From Negadavirga shengliensis (GTDB lineage Bacteria; Bacteroidota; Bacteroidia; Cytophagales; Cyclobacteriaceae): a stretch of DNA of 64,000 nucleotides. The position numbers and the translations under genes were made by a program. The notes below the pieces were generated by a model. It made no database searches. It was not told the origin of the DNA and saw nothing but the letters and a program-made list of their open reading frames with translations. Shown here in pieces: positions 25,644-35,900 of this stretch. The DNA lies in assembly GCF_042652345.1 (NCBI RefSeq), contig NZ_JBHSJJ010000019.1, positions 46,274 to 110,273 on the forward strand, written 5' to 3'. Each line of letters starts with the position of its first letter. The first letter of the stretch is position 1.

Positions 25644-28085
25644 TCACTTTACACTTGATTTGACACTTGCTTTCAACTCTACATGGATACTTGCATTTCC
25701 GTTTCCGGAAAAATCCGAATCGATAATAAGCCTGTTATTCCCGTTTTTTAATTTAGGCACCCTGTCCCCTATGTTTGCTTCTTGCAATACATTCCAGCTT
25801 GCGTCATACAGCCGCATGATTCCTGAAGCATCCAGCTTCAAATACTGTCCCGCATGGATGGCAAAGGGAATTTCCAGGGAGTGAAAATTATTCACTTCCA
25901 TCGTAAGGTTACTGGCAGCAGCCCCGGCGTTATTTTCCCCGCCGTTCAGTTTCAGTAGAAATTGCATGGGTTGTTCGGAATAGGGATTCCCAAACTCCAT
26001 GACACTGTGCACAGGTTCACCCGGCTGCCTTATAAGCTGTTTATGTTCATGGCGTCCCACTTTATAGGAATACAGCACCCACTCTCCTTCCCCTTTAGCT
26101 TCCAGATGGTATTCATTTTCGATATCCTGCATCAGGGTTTTTTGTTCATCCGAAAATACCCCGGCCATTCTGGCTGCTTCCCAGGTCCGTATCGCCTCAA
26201 AAATCTCATCACTTATCCCGTTTTTATCCACCGCTGCAAAGGAGACATTAAAAGCAAACCCCGCATCAAATCCCGCCGCCCGGGCGAGCAGCCATTCCGT
26301 GTCCTCCAGGCTGGTCTGATCAGACATGCTGAACCAGCCCAACATCGCGGGCAACAAATTCCGCTTATAAAAATCCTGGTTCATCAGCCGGTAATTGGTC
26401 TGGCTTTCCCTAAACCCGGCATACCAGGGTTCTCCCCAATTATATCTCGTATTGATGTGCCAGTTGAAATGGCTGGGATTGCTGGCGTCGTTAATGATTT
26501 TGCTGCGCAGTTCCGGTGACAGGTGATCATACCATGTCTTGGTAAACAGGCTGCGGGCATACTGTCCCATACCTGTTGACCAAACCCCTTCCAAACCATC
26601 AAAGGAAATCTGCATCAACCCCGTTTCGTTAAAAAGCCTGGCCAGCGTGAGGGCAATCTCTTCGGACAATTCCGCATTGCTGAGAAAAACTTTATATCCG
26701 TGATCCATCAGCTTGCCGATGGCTTCACCTTCCAAATGCGTCGAGGCTTGGGTCCCGTATGCTCCCCGGATGCAGTCCAACAGTCTCCATGGAACCTCTT
26801 CGGAAACGGCCCTGTACCGGACAATCTCATTGCCGATGCGTGCCGCATGCAATGAGTTGTTTTCCATCTGGTTGAAAAATACCGGGGACGCTATAGGGAT
26901 TTCTTTCGCAGAGGCGTCAATGGGTTTCTCCAATGTGCTTTCACCCACGATCGCCAAACGCGGATCCGGAACAGGGGTCACGTAGGGATCGTTGGTCGTA
27001 ATAAAATTGGACAGGGTATGAAGCCCTAAATGAACACCCTCAGCTGCCGCGCGATCGACGTAGCTTTTCAGGCTTTTCCAGTTATCCGGGAAAGCCTCCT
27101 GATTTAGCTCAAAATGGCCCCAGGTCTTAAACGGCCCGCCATGATACAGGTATTTAAGGCCTGCCTTTTTTGTAAGGGAAACAGCTTTATCCAACGACTT
27201 CCCGTCAAAACCCATGATTAAATAGGAGGCCGTTGCTTCTTTGGCCGTTTTAGCCCACGCTCCGTTTATCGTGGGATGGGGAAGCCCTTCAGCCACTTCA
27301 ATGGTCCCAATGGTGGTCAAAGCCTGATCTGATGGGCACCCAAACAAGGCGATTTTGGATCCCACGACCCCGCCATCTTCAAAAGCCGGTGCGAGATACT
27401 GCGAATGCCCCCAGTTTTCTATCACCCTGTTATCCGATCTATTGCGGGTATAGGCCTGGAGAACCGATCCGTTTTCTATTACCTTGGCGGTTTGCCCGCG
27501 GTAGTATTTTTTATTTCGCCACCCTGAATCCACATCCACCAAATCCCCGGTTTCGAATATATCATAAGCAGGCTCGATATCGCTCTCCTGGGAGGGGTAA
27601 CCACCTAAGGTTTTGACATTCAGGGCCTGGATCCCGATGGCAAATTCGCCATTCCTTACCACGCCTACCGCCTCTCCGATAATCTCCCTTACCGAAGTAG
27701 GATACGGTCCCCAGATGACTACTTCTACCAAATCCGGAGAAGTGATACCGGTTAGTTCAAAAGTCAGATACTCTTCATGTTCCCGGAATTCTATCCTGGC
27801 CTCAATATTCTCTACAGGAAAAAATAAGCTCATTTGATCTCCCGACACCTGAAGCCTTTCCGGCTGGACCATATTTTCCCCCACCCTTAGGGTGAGGAAA
27901 GGAGATGCTTGCCCCGAAAGCAGGTATTCTTTTTTATGCACACGATCAAACAGGCTTTCTATATGTCCCCTTTCATCCAATGCTATTTTCAAATGCTTCG
28001 TCTCGAACGTCACCTCCTGTGCCGACACTTTTGGAAGGACTGCTATGAACACTATCAATATCAATTTATAAACTTGATCCATCAT
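25644..28085 (-). CDS. exported glycoside-hydrolase-like protein (alpha-galactosidase-like layout)
   Basis: An 813-residue protein with signal peptide (about 1-22, ending SAQ). Residues about 25-270 form a beta-sandwich-like N-terminal domain (FETKHLKIALDERGHIESLF), like those preceding the barrel in GH36-type enzymes. Residues about 300-640 look like a TIM-barrel: AGLKYLYHGGPFKTWGHFEL, VHLGLHTLSNF, MQISFDGLEGVWSTG (with a candidate catalytic Asp) and HFNWHINTRYNWGEPWYAG. A beta-rich C-terminal domain may bind carbohydrate. I cannot place it in a numbered family; its position in the locus supports a hydrolase or lyase role on the imported glycan. Confidence 0.7.
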   Translation of the reverse strand: MMDQVYKLILIVFIAVLPKVSAQEVTFETKHLKIALDERGHIESLFDRVHKKEYLLSGQASPFLTLRVGENMVQPERLQVSGDQMSLFFPVENIEARIEFREHEEYLTFELTGITSPDLVEVVIWGPYPTSVREIIGEAVGVVRNGEFAIGIQALNVKTLGGYPSQESDIEPAYDIFETGDLVDVDSGWRNKKYYRGQTAKVIENGSVLQAYTRNRSDNRVIENWGHSQYLAPAFEDGGVVGSKIALFGCPSDQALTTIGTIEVAEGLPHPTINGAWAKTAKEATASYLIMGFDGKSLDKAVSLTKKAGLKYLYHGGPFKTWGHFELNQEAFPDNWKSLKSYVDRAAAEGVHLGLHTLSNFITTNDPYVTPVPDPRLAIVGESTLEKPIDASAKEIPIASPVFFNQMENNSLHAARIGNEIVRYRAVSEEVPWRLLDCIRGAYGTQASTHLEGEAIGKLMDHGYKVFLSNAELSEEIALTLARLFNETGLMQISFDGLEGVWSTGMGQYARSLFTKTWYDHLSPELRSKIINDASNPSHFNWHINTRYNWGEPWYAGFRESQTNYRLMNQDFYKRNLLPAMLGWFSMSDQTSLEDTEWLLARAAGFDAGFAFNVSFAAVDKNGISDEIFEAIRTWEAARMAGVFSDEQKTLMQDIENEYHLEAKGEGEWVLYSYKVGRHEHKQLIRQPGEPVHSVMEFGNPYSEQPMQFLLKLNGGENNAGAAASNLTMEVNNFHSLEIPFAIHAGQYLKLDASGIMRLYDASWNVLQEANIGDRVPKLKNGNNRLIIDSDFSGNGNASIHVELKASVKSSVK

Positions 28086-28618
28086 TTATTTTCATATAGT
28101 TTAAGTGATTTAATATTTTCTATCAACCCCGGAATATGACCTGACGTCAAGTCAAGTATAAAGGGGTTAGAATTTCCCGCCAACCTGTCGGCAGGGAACG
28201 CTAAGATGCCAAGAAACTTACCAACTTGATTTTTATTCTAATAATTGAAAATCTAAACAAGTAACAAAGTCCCATACATCATTTTCAGTACCAAACCCCT
28301 CCCAAACCTCTGTGCCCTCTGTGGTGAGTTCTTTTTACCACAGAGGACCGGAGGACACGGAGAGAGTCCGGAATTTTTCTGGATCGTCCGGGAGTTTTTG
28401 CGATATGGTTTCCCTTTTTATTCCGCCAATCACGCTTAACACCAAACCCCCTCCCAACCCTCTGTGTCCTCTGTGGTTATACCCAAGGATGAAAATTCCC
28501 CGACCCTTTTCATTAATCTGATTTCACTTTTACATTTACCATTTTATAGTTGAACTGACCCAACATTTCTCTGTATGTTTCAAGATTCCATTAAGGTTGG
28601 GGAATTTCTTTTCCAAGG
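28086..28618. other. intergenic region with dispersed repeat
   Basis: A 533-base gap. It contains a short stretch at 28160-28220 typical of Bacteroidota intergenic repeats, then the second copy of the 25450 repeat at 28271-28491. No gene or RNA is supported. Confidence 0.5.
28271..28491. repeat. dispersed intergenic repeat, copy 2
   Basis: Partner of the repeat at 25450-25635, with the same start (CCATAC and a run containing ATTTTCAGT) and end (CTGTGGTTATACCCAA). It has an internal inverted repeat formed by CTCTGTGGT and ACCACAGAG. The two copies differ at scattered bases, so the duplication is not recent. Confidence 0.75.
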
Positions 28619-30835
28619 CTATTCGGTTAAAATAAAATATTCATGCCCTCGGGCAGGCAAACTTACTTCAAGACGGATGTGATAATGCCTGTCAACCCAA
28701 TGGGTGGTTGAATTGCCCTGGCTGTCGGAAACCTTCACTTTTTCAGCCAAACCGGTATAATACACGGGTGTGGAGATGGTGCGGCTAATGGGCTTATCCA
28801 AAGGGTTATACAGCATCAAAAGCCCTCTTTCCTCCCCATCAGGATTCACATGGAGGATGCCGTCCCAGTCTGTGCCGTCTGGCCTCCTGAGATGAATGAT
28901 ATCCGAATCCAGGATTTCCCGGTGCTTTTTGTAAAAAGACACCCAACTTTTCACCACCTCCCTGGTTTCCTCAGTATCGTATAGCCTGGGTCCGCGATAA
29001 CACGCCTGAACACCCGCGCCAAATAGATTCGCCATTCGTCTGGAATAATGGTCCAGGTGCTCGTTTAACGGCTCAATCGTCGCTGCCTCACCTCCTCCGT
29101 GATACTCCGTCAAGGGCACAAACATCCAGCCCATGCTTGGCGTTTTGGTCCAGGTACCGTCATAAATATTCTGCCGCTCTATGATTTCCTGATGGGCGCG
29201 GGGAAGCGACCAGTTCACTTCCCTGTATCCCATGGCAATCTTGGAGGAGCCATTCATAAAATACCAATCCGGCACATTGAGGTAAATCCCCTGCTCCCGG
29301 CACCAGTCGTAAAAATCACTGATGATTTGATACTGATTCCATTGGGAATCCTCCAGTCCCCTATGTCCTGAATGGTCGTGTGAACCACAAATGTCCCCCG
29401 GATAGCTTCCGTCATGCTCGATGATGTCCAGGCCTGTGGCTTCATACATTTCCCGGATCTTACGGAAGTATTCGCTCCCCCATTCCGTGGCCAGGCAAGG
29501 CGAGTTGTCGTATTTGGCAATACGGCCGGGTTTCCCGGTTTCGGGATTGATGATATCAGTTTCCCCACTTACAGACCGGCTGGCAAGCAATGAGTACCCG
29601 CCCAGGGCAATCCCTTTGCTGTGTGCATAATCGGCGAGTTCCTTCATTTTACGGTAATACTCCCTGTCCCCCCTCTCCATATTGAACCCACTGCCAAAAG
29701 TCATGATGACCATTTCGAATCCCACCTCCGCACATTGGTCGATGGCGAGTTTCACGGATTCGGGATCTGCATTGCGCACGTGCATCAAAATGGGGTTTTC
29801 CATTGCCCAAGGCGACAAGGTTCTGTACATCTTGCGCATGGATAAGCCCTTTCTCTCTTTGTCATAAGAAGCGAAAAACAACTCCCAGGTACGGAAAGTC
29901 TCAAAAGATTCTCCCGTATCCAGGGTTTGCGCTGGCCCAAGGCTTGGATGAACTTCCAATAAGGCCGGTGTCTCCAAAAGATAATTAACCTGGGAGGTGT
30001 ATAATGAATCCTTTTTCCAGTGGACCACGCTCTTATTGGCTTCCCGGTTGCCCATAGCAGCAAAAGCAAAATCAGTTTCTATGTGAATATTGGGAAGCTC
30101 CCATCGCTCCTCCCCCTCCACACTGGATTCTTCTTCCGTCACGGCCAATATCTCGCCGACAAACTTGTCTATGGTAATCGGGTTCTCTGTGTTATTTTTC
30201 ACGCTGATCCACTTCCCCATAAGCGGAAGCCCGTCATAAAGTTCGTAATGGACGGTTACGTCTATTCCTTTTAAGGGAAGTGAGCGGCCCTGGTCGATTG
30301 AGGGATTGGATATAAACTCAGGCGCGGTAAATGTAACGGACAGTTCTTTTCCTTTGGGAGGCCAGGCTGCTTCAGAAGACAGCCATTCGGGACGCCTTTT
30401 CCATGCCATCCTGGGTTTGATTTCATCTATGGTATAATCGACAAACTGGAATGTACGGCGATCATTTTTCAACTCATCCTTCCATTCCTCCAACAGGTAA
30501 TTATGGATGGGTTGGCCAAACAATCCCCCGATGTTATAATCGATACCGTTTAGGGTCAATCTACCTTCCGGCCTGACAGCGCGTAAGTAATTTTGCCCCG
30601 TCACCAGATTATTAAGCCCCACAGTTGCAAAATTTGGGGCAACGCGAAATTGCCGCTGAACCAGGCCGTTTGTCAGCACAAGTTCTTTCCCACCCGCAAT
30701 AATTTTTGTCTCAGCTTTATACCCTGTTCCATTGATCAACCAATCGTCATTTTGATAGTCCTCGTGTTCGTATTGGGAACAGGAAATGAACAGAATAAGA
30801 AAACTATAAGATATACGAGTCAAAAAACCCTTCAT
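28619..30835 (-). CDS. lipoprotein glycoside hydrolase, clan-D (alpha-galactosidase-like)
   Basis: About 738 residues from the ATG at 30835, which gives a clean lipoprotein leader (LILFISC); an upstream ATG at 30856 is less likely. Residues about 20-330 are a beta-sandwich domain, residues about 345-640 a TIM barrel: EMVIMTFGSGFNMERGDREY, LDIIEHDGSYPGDICGSHDH (a candidate Asp nucleophile in EHDGSYPGD), YLNVPDWYFMNGSSKIAMGY and SLPRAHQEIIERQNIYDGT. A C-terminal beta domain follows. The layout is that of GH36/GH31-like retaining alpha-glycosidases. It is the first hydrolase gene after susD in the locus. Confidence 0.78.
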   Translation of the reverse strand: MKGFLTRISYSFLILFISCSQYEHEDYQNDDWLINGTGYKAETKIIAGGKELVLTNGLVQRQFRVAPNFATVGLNNLVTGQNYLRAVRPEGRLTLNGIDYNIGGLFGQPIHNYLLEEWKDELKNDRRTFQFVDYTIDEIKPRMAWKRRPEWLSSEAAWPPKGKELSVTFTAPEFISNPSIDQGRSLPLKGIDVTVHYELYDGLPLMGKWISVKNNTENPITIDKFVGEILAVTEEESSVEGEERWELPNIHIETDFAFAAMGNREANKSVVHWKKDSLYTSQVNYLLETPALLEVHPSLGPAQTLDTGESFETFRTWELFFASYDKERKGLSMRKMYRTLSPWAMENPILMHVRNADPESVKLAIDQCAEVGFEMVIMTFGSGFNMERGDREYYRKMKELADYAHSKGIALGGYSLLASRSVSGETDIINPETGKPGRIAKYDNSPCLATEWGSEYFRKIREMYEATGLDIIEHDGSYPGDICGSHDHSGHRGLEDSQWNQYQIISDFYDWCREQGIYLNVPDWYFMNGSSKIAMGYREVNWSLPRAHQEIIERQNIYDGTWTKTPSMGWMFVPLTEYHGGGEAATIEPLNEHLDHYSRRMANLFGAGVQACYRGPRLYDTEETREVVKSWVSFYKKHREILDSDIIHLRRPDGTDWDGILHVNPDGEERGLLMLYNPLDKPISRTISTPVYYTGLAEKVKVSDSQGNSTTHWVDRHYHIRLEVSLPARGHEYFILTE

Positions 30836-31194
30836 ATGGAGAATTACGGAGAGCAAAGTCGTCGAATGGACGTATCAACGACCTCGCTCTCCTTTTTTAA
30901 ATTTTAAATTTGATAAAACTAACGGTAAGTCAAGGATCAATTTTGGGGTTAACCAACGAGTTTTTGTCCATTAATCCGAAGCAAGTTCCCCGAAACCAGT
31001 TCGGCGCAGGCTGGGACAGGTCTTTACTGACACGGATTTTATGAAATGATTCAGATCATTGAAATTCCAACATCCTCATCCTTCGTGCTAATTCGTGTAA
31101 TTCCCCGAATCCGTTTGACGGGGTCCGGGGCAGGCTGTGGACAACCAAGCACTCGGAATCCAGTGTCATGTCATACCAGAACTGACGCTCTCCT
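30836..31194. other. intergenic region with flanking repeat, copy 1
   Basis: This 359-base gap separates susD from the first hydrolase gene. Most of it is a repeat (about 30910-31150) also present between fecR and the sigma factor gene. No gene is supported. Confidence 0.5.
30910..31150. repeat. repeat flanking the fecR-susC-susD block, copy 1
   Basis: It aligns in the same orientation with 37736-37990. Shared words include AAGTCAAG, ATCAATTTT, TTTTTGTCCA/CTTTTGTCCA, TTCATGAAATGAT-like ATGAAATGAT, CGTGCTAATTC and GGGGCAGGCTGTG. The two copies differ by insertions and substitutions. Confidence 0.7.
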
Positions 31195-32904
31195 TCAATC
31201 AATAACAGGGTTAAAACCGCCTTCATCCCAGCCTATATTTTGCTCCAGATTCGGGTTCTTTTCGATTTCATCTCTGTGGATTGGAAAGAAATAGTACTCC
31301 TCAGGAGTAAACATCTCCCTTTGCCCCGTATTGAACAATTCTGTTATTTCGTAGTCAAAATCTTCGGGCATAAAACCACCGCTTAGTGGGTCCAGTCCAT
31401 CCTTAAGTTTAGCCAGAAGGCCGTATTTTCTGGCCCCGTGGATTTCGGTATGCAATTTTCTTGCTCTTCGAAGGTCCCAAAAACGCTTGCCCTCAAAAGC
31501 GAATTCGATAAACTTCTCGGTATAAATGGCCTCTCTCAATTCATCCCTGGTCATTCCGGCTTTCAAGCCATAGTTGGAATCGGCCCCGGCCTCGATACCG
31601 GCTCTTTCCCGTATCAGCTTCAGTATTTCGAAGGCCTCGCCGTTATTCCCGATTTCATTGGCCGACTCTGCCAGGTTAAACAACACTTCAGCAAAACGTA
31701 TTTCCACCCAATCCACGTCGTTCAATTGGGCTTGTTCAATCGGCAATTCTTCTTGAATACCTTTTTTTGTATAAAAGCCCGATCTGTTAAAAGTCGCGTT
31801 GGCACCAAAACCATCGGCGATTCCCCCCACCTGCGTATCGGTATATTGTCTCCTTCCCGCTTGGCCTCCCAACTCATATAAGGCGCCATTATATACGATC
31901 ACATCATAAAACCTAGGGTCACGGTTTTCCCAAAAACGCTGTAAATCGTACGTATAATTGGGTGATTCGCCCGGCATATGGCCGTCCTTCATCGGAAACG
32001 TCTCCACCAATTTCCATATAGGTTGGTCTGAACCGGTACAATCCCTGGATTGGGAAATAGGGCGGACACAATGTTCCTGCCTTCCGTTGACCCTCACAGG
32101 ATTCCTGTAAACGGTAGCCAAAACGACCTCTTTGTTGGCGGATTCCCTCCAGATGTCCGAATAGTTCTCCATCAAACCGTACCCTTGGGACTCCAGAAAA
32201 TTCCTTGCCTCCAGGTTCGCTTGGTAGGATGATTGCCAATAGCTGTTATCATAGGGGTTGGATGGGTTGAATTGGGGACTCGCCATATACAATAAAACCC
32301 GCCCCTTGAACGCCATTGCAGCACCTTTATCTACACGGCCAAAGTCACCTCCGACAAATTTGTCGGGCAGCCCTGATAGGGCTTGTTCAAGATCCTCCAG
32401 TATAAATTCAAAACACGCCAGCGTGGAACTCCTGGGAACCATCAAATCATCGGTAAGCAATTGTGGAACTTTAATGATCGGGACACCGCCGTGGTGAACG
32501 ACAGCCTTGAAATAATGAAAGGCCCGCATGAAGTGCGCCTGGGCTTTGATAGCCGTTTTGGTGGCTTCAGGCAAAGTCCCCTCATCAATGTCATTCAGCA
32601 AAACATTGATTCTTCTGATATTTGTATAAGGCCAGTGTTTAAATGAATTATTGGTGGTTTGAACAAGACCCTGCCCTATAATACCTACGGATTCATCAGC
32701 ATTGTCTCCGTTATTTACCGGCCATCCGGTAAAAGTAGAGGCATACAAATCCACCAAATAGGCATTGGAGAGCGTGGGATCATTCCATACATCATCCGGG
32801 TTATAAACGGATAGATTTTTTACATCCAGCACATCATCGGCACAACCTGCCATCATAGCAGCTACGAAGGCAATAATATATATTGGGTTTAAATTCTTCT
32901 TCAT
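31195..32904 (-). CDS. SusD/RagB family nutrient-binding outer membrane lipoprotein
   Basis: A 569-residue surface lipoprotein with lipobox AAMMAGC (Cys about residue 21) and the SusD fold. Typical blocks are NAYLVDLYASTFTGWPVNN, the TPR-type helices around AIKAQAHFMRAFHYFKAVVH and GAAMAFKGRVLLYMASPQFN, EIRFAEVLFNLAESANEIGN and FIEFAFEGKRFWDLRRARKL, ending with FFPIHRDEIEKNPNLEQN. It captures the oligosaccharide and lids the SusC channel encoded 12 bases upstream, in the same transcript. Confidence 0.95.
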   Translation of the reverse strand: MKKNLNPIYIIAFVAAMMAGCADDVLDVKNLSVYNPDDVWNDPTLSNAYLVDLYASTFTGWPVNNGDNADESVGIIGQGLVQTTNNSFKHWPYTNIRRINVLLNDIDEGTLPEATKTAIKAQAHFMRAFHYFKAVVHHGGVPIIKVPQLLTDDLMVPRSSTLACFEFILEDLEQALSGLPDKFVGGDFGRVDKGAAMAFKGRVLLYMASPQFNPSNPYDNSYWQSSYQANLEARNFLESQGYGLMENYSDIWRESANKEVVLATVYRNPVRVNGRQEHCVRPISQSRDCTGSDQPIWKLVETFPMKDGHMPGESPNYTYDLQRFWENRDPRFYDVIVYNGALYELGGQAGRRQYTDTQVGGIADGFGANATFNRSGFYTKKGIQEELPIEQAQLNDVDWVEIRFAEVLFNLAESANEIGNNGEAFEILKLIRERAGIEAGADSNYGLKAGMTRDELREAIYTEKFIEFAFEGKRFWDLRRARKLHTEIHGARKYGLLAKLKDGLDPLSGGFMPEDFDYEITELFNTGQREMFTPEEYYFFPIHRDEIEKNPNLEQNIGWDEGGFNPVID

Positions 32905-32916
32905 TTTTGCGACGGT

Positions 32917-35900
32917 TTAAAATCTGACATTGATTCCTCCTGTATAAGACTTCATGAGCGGATAAGAATCCAACCGGTCCTGCTCAGGGTCGTATTCCTT
33001 AAATGCGGTAACTACAAATAAATTTGTCCCGTTGAAGAAAAACTGGAGGTTGATATTCTTGGAATTCAGCCACGGTGATGGGATGTCATAGGCTACATTC
33101 AGGTTTTTAAGCCTTAAATAAGCCCCGCTTCTGATCCAGAAATCAGAGGGCGCCCAGCCAAATTCCTCCATTCCCCAATTACCTGCCCTGGGATAGGGGG
33201 CATCAACCCGGTCCGGCGTCCACCGGTCGGTCCAAAGCTCAAAGTAAGGCCTGGCTCCCACCTGGAACACGCCTCCGGTAGGGTTGTTTTGGGTTTTGAC
33301 GATCTTGTCGTAAGCACCCACTCCCTGAAGCAAGAAATCGATTTTTAAATTGTTCCAGGAAAACCCTCCATTTATACCGTAGTTTATTCTTGGAATAGCA
33401 TTGTCAGACAGCCAGTCCTGGTCGTTTTGGTCTATGATGCCATCAGCGCCTTCCGTTCTATTAACCCCTCTTATATCCTCAAACAGAATTACCCCGAGCA
33501 TAGGCGCTCTTCCAAATTGGTTATACCCTTCCGGCAGGGCATCCAAAGTGGCTTGGTCCCTGATGATCCCATTCGATCGGTATCCCCAAAGTCTGTTTAC
33601 CGGATGACCGATCGCCGTTCTCCAGTCTTCCAGTCCCGCAGGCTCATCGATTACAAGTACTTTATCCTTTGCATAGCCGATATTGGCCCCGATACTGTAC
33701 CTTACCCTGCCGATGTTGTTTCTATAGTTCAATGAAAACTCCACCCCCTTGATGTCAATTTCGGCGTAGTTTTCGTGGCTCAACGGCGCTCCATAAGTAC
33801 CGGGAACAACCCTGATGCGCTGCCTCAGCAAGTCATACCGGTGATTGTGGAAATAATCAAAGGAACCTATCAGCTTATCATTTAAGAAGCCAAAATCAAA
33901 ACCATAATTATAAGAAAGCATTTTAGCCCAGGTGATATTGGGATTTGGCGGGGTTCCGGCACGGATGCCGTTGTAAAGCGAGTTTCCGAACACATACCCG
34001 CTACCAGGCACAAAATTGTTTTGGAATTGAAAGGCAGCCACGTTATCATCACCTGTCGTGCCTATGGAGGCCCTGAGTTTGAATTCACTAAGAGAAGGGA
34101 TATCAACAAAATTTTCTTCCGTGATCCTCCAGGCTACGGAGCCGGAAGGGAAAAACCCCCACCTTGTATCTTTCGGAAACCGATAGCTGCCGTCATACCT
34201 GAATGAAAATTCAGCAATATATTTGCTTGCGTACTCATAGCGGGTTCTTCCTATCCATGACGCCCTTCCCGTTTCGGATTCACTGCCATTAAAATACCTT
34301 CTTTCGGTATCTGTAGACGCGGCAAAAATCTGGTCTACGCTACTGGTCAATAACTGATCCGCCGTACCTCGAAACGATTTTCCACTGAAAGCAGCCTGTT
34401 CATATATGGCCATGGCTGAAACGGTATGGTCACCAAAAGTCCTGTCGTAATTCAAAAACCAGTTGAGTTGATAACTGTCACCGAATTCGGCGCTTTCATC
34501 TATACCTTCAAACGCCCTGGATAAATTATGGATATTCAGGTTTTTGGGGTCTATTGGACCCGGGACATAGGGGTTTGTGGATGAACCCTGCTGAAACATA
34601 TAGGAACGATTGTGTATGACAAAATCCTTCTGGTTTCTGGAGTCAAAAGCATAATTGGCCATCAGGCTCGTACGCAATCCTTCTATAAAGGGAAGATCAT
34701 AGTCCAGCCTAATGATACCGTTGAAGGTGTTCCTTGAAATCTTTCTATAATTGCCATTTTCTAACATCAACACCGGATTCCAAGCCCCCAAACCGACAGG
34801 AAACCCGTTCTCTTTATCCGTGGTCGGATTACCCTGGGCATCTACGAAGTACGGATAGAGCCTGGACCAATTGAAGGTTGTCCGGTAAAAATCCGATAGC
34901 TCAAACCCTTCTCCCCCATCCCAGTCGTAGGGCCAAAAGAACCTGTTCGTGACACGTTTATTGCCGCTTAAATTAAGGTTCACAGACAAGTCCTTACTTA
35001 TTTTTGCCGTTACATTGCTTCTGAAGTTATACCTTGAATAATCTGTATTGTGAAAAGACCCTTTGTCTGAATTGGTACCCAACATCATATAATAGGTCAG
35101 GTTTTCATTCCCTCCGTTGACGCTGAGGTTATGTTGCTGAGATGAGGGGTTTCTCCAGATATAATCGTGCAACTCGTAATTTCTATCTTCAAAATACCGG
35201 AAAATTTCCTCGGTAACCGGCAAAGGGTTACCAAACGTCTCGGCAAAATCGTTCATGTATTCGAGCTCTTCTGTCGCGGTGTAACTCTGAACCGGCCTCG
35301 TCGTTCTGGAGGTCGTAAAAAAACTCTTGTAGTTAAAAACAGGCTTACCGGTGGTTCCTTGCCTGGTCGTAACCAAAACCACCCCATTGGAAGCCCTCGC
35401 CCCGTAAATGGCCGCAGTTGCAGCATCCTTGAGGAAATTGATGCTCTCTACCTCATTGGGGTCCAGGGCATCAAAATCAGCTCTGGATTTTATGACATTA
35501 TCGATTACATACAGGGGGGAAGAACCTTCTATGGCGGAACTTCCACGAATAGAAATATTGGAGGGGGCTCCCGCAAACCCGGATGACTGGACGATCTGCA
35601 CACCCGGAGCCCTGCCTGCCAGAACGTTAGACAGGTTAGATGTGGGAATGAAGTTAATGTCATCCGTTTTTACACTGGCCACCGAACCGGTTAACTTTGC
35701 CCTTTCCTGGGTTCCATAGCCCACCACCACAACTTCATCCAAAGCCGTAGCATCTTCAATCATCAGCACATCTATGGTGCTGCTATTGCCGACTGTTCTT
35801 CTTTGATTTACAAATCCTACAAAAGAAAAAACCAGCACCGCCCCTTCTTCCGCCTGAATGGTGTATCTTCCATCCAGGTCTGTGACGGTTCCTACATTGG

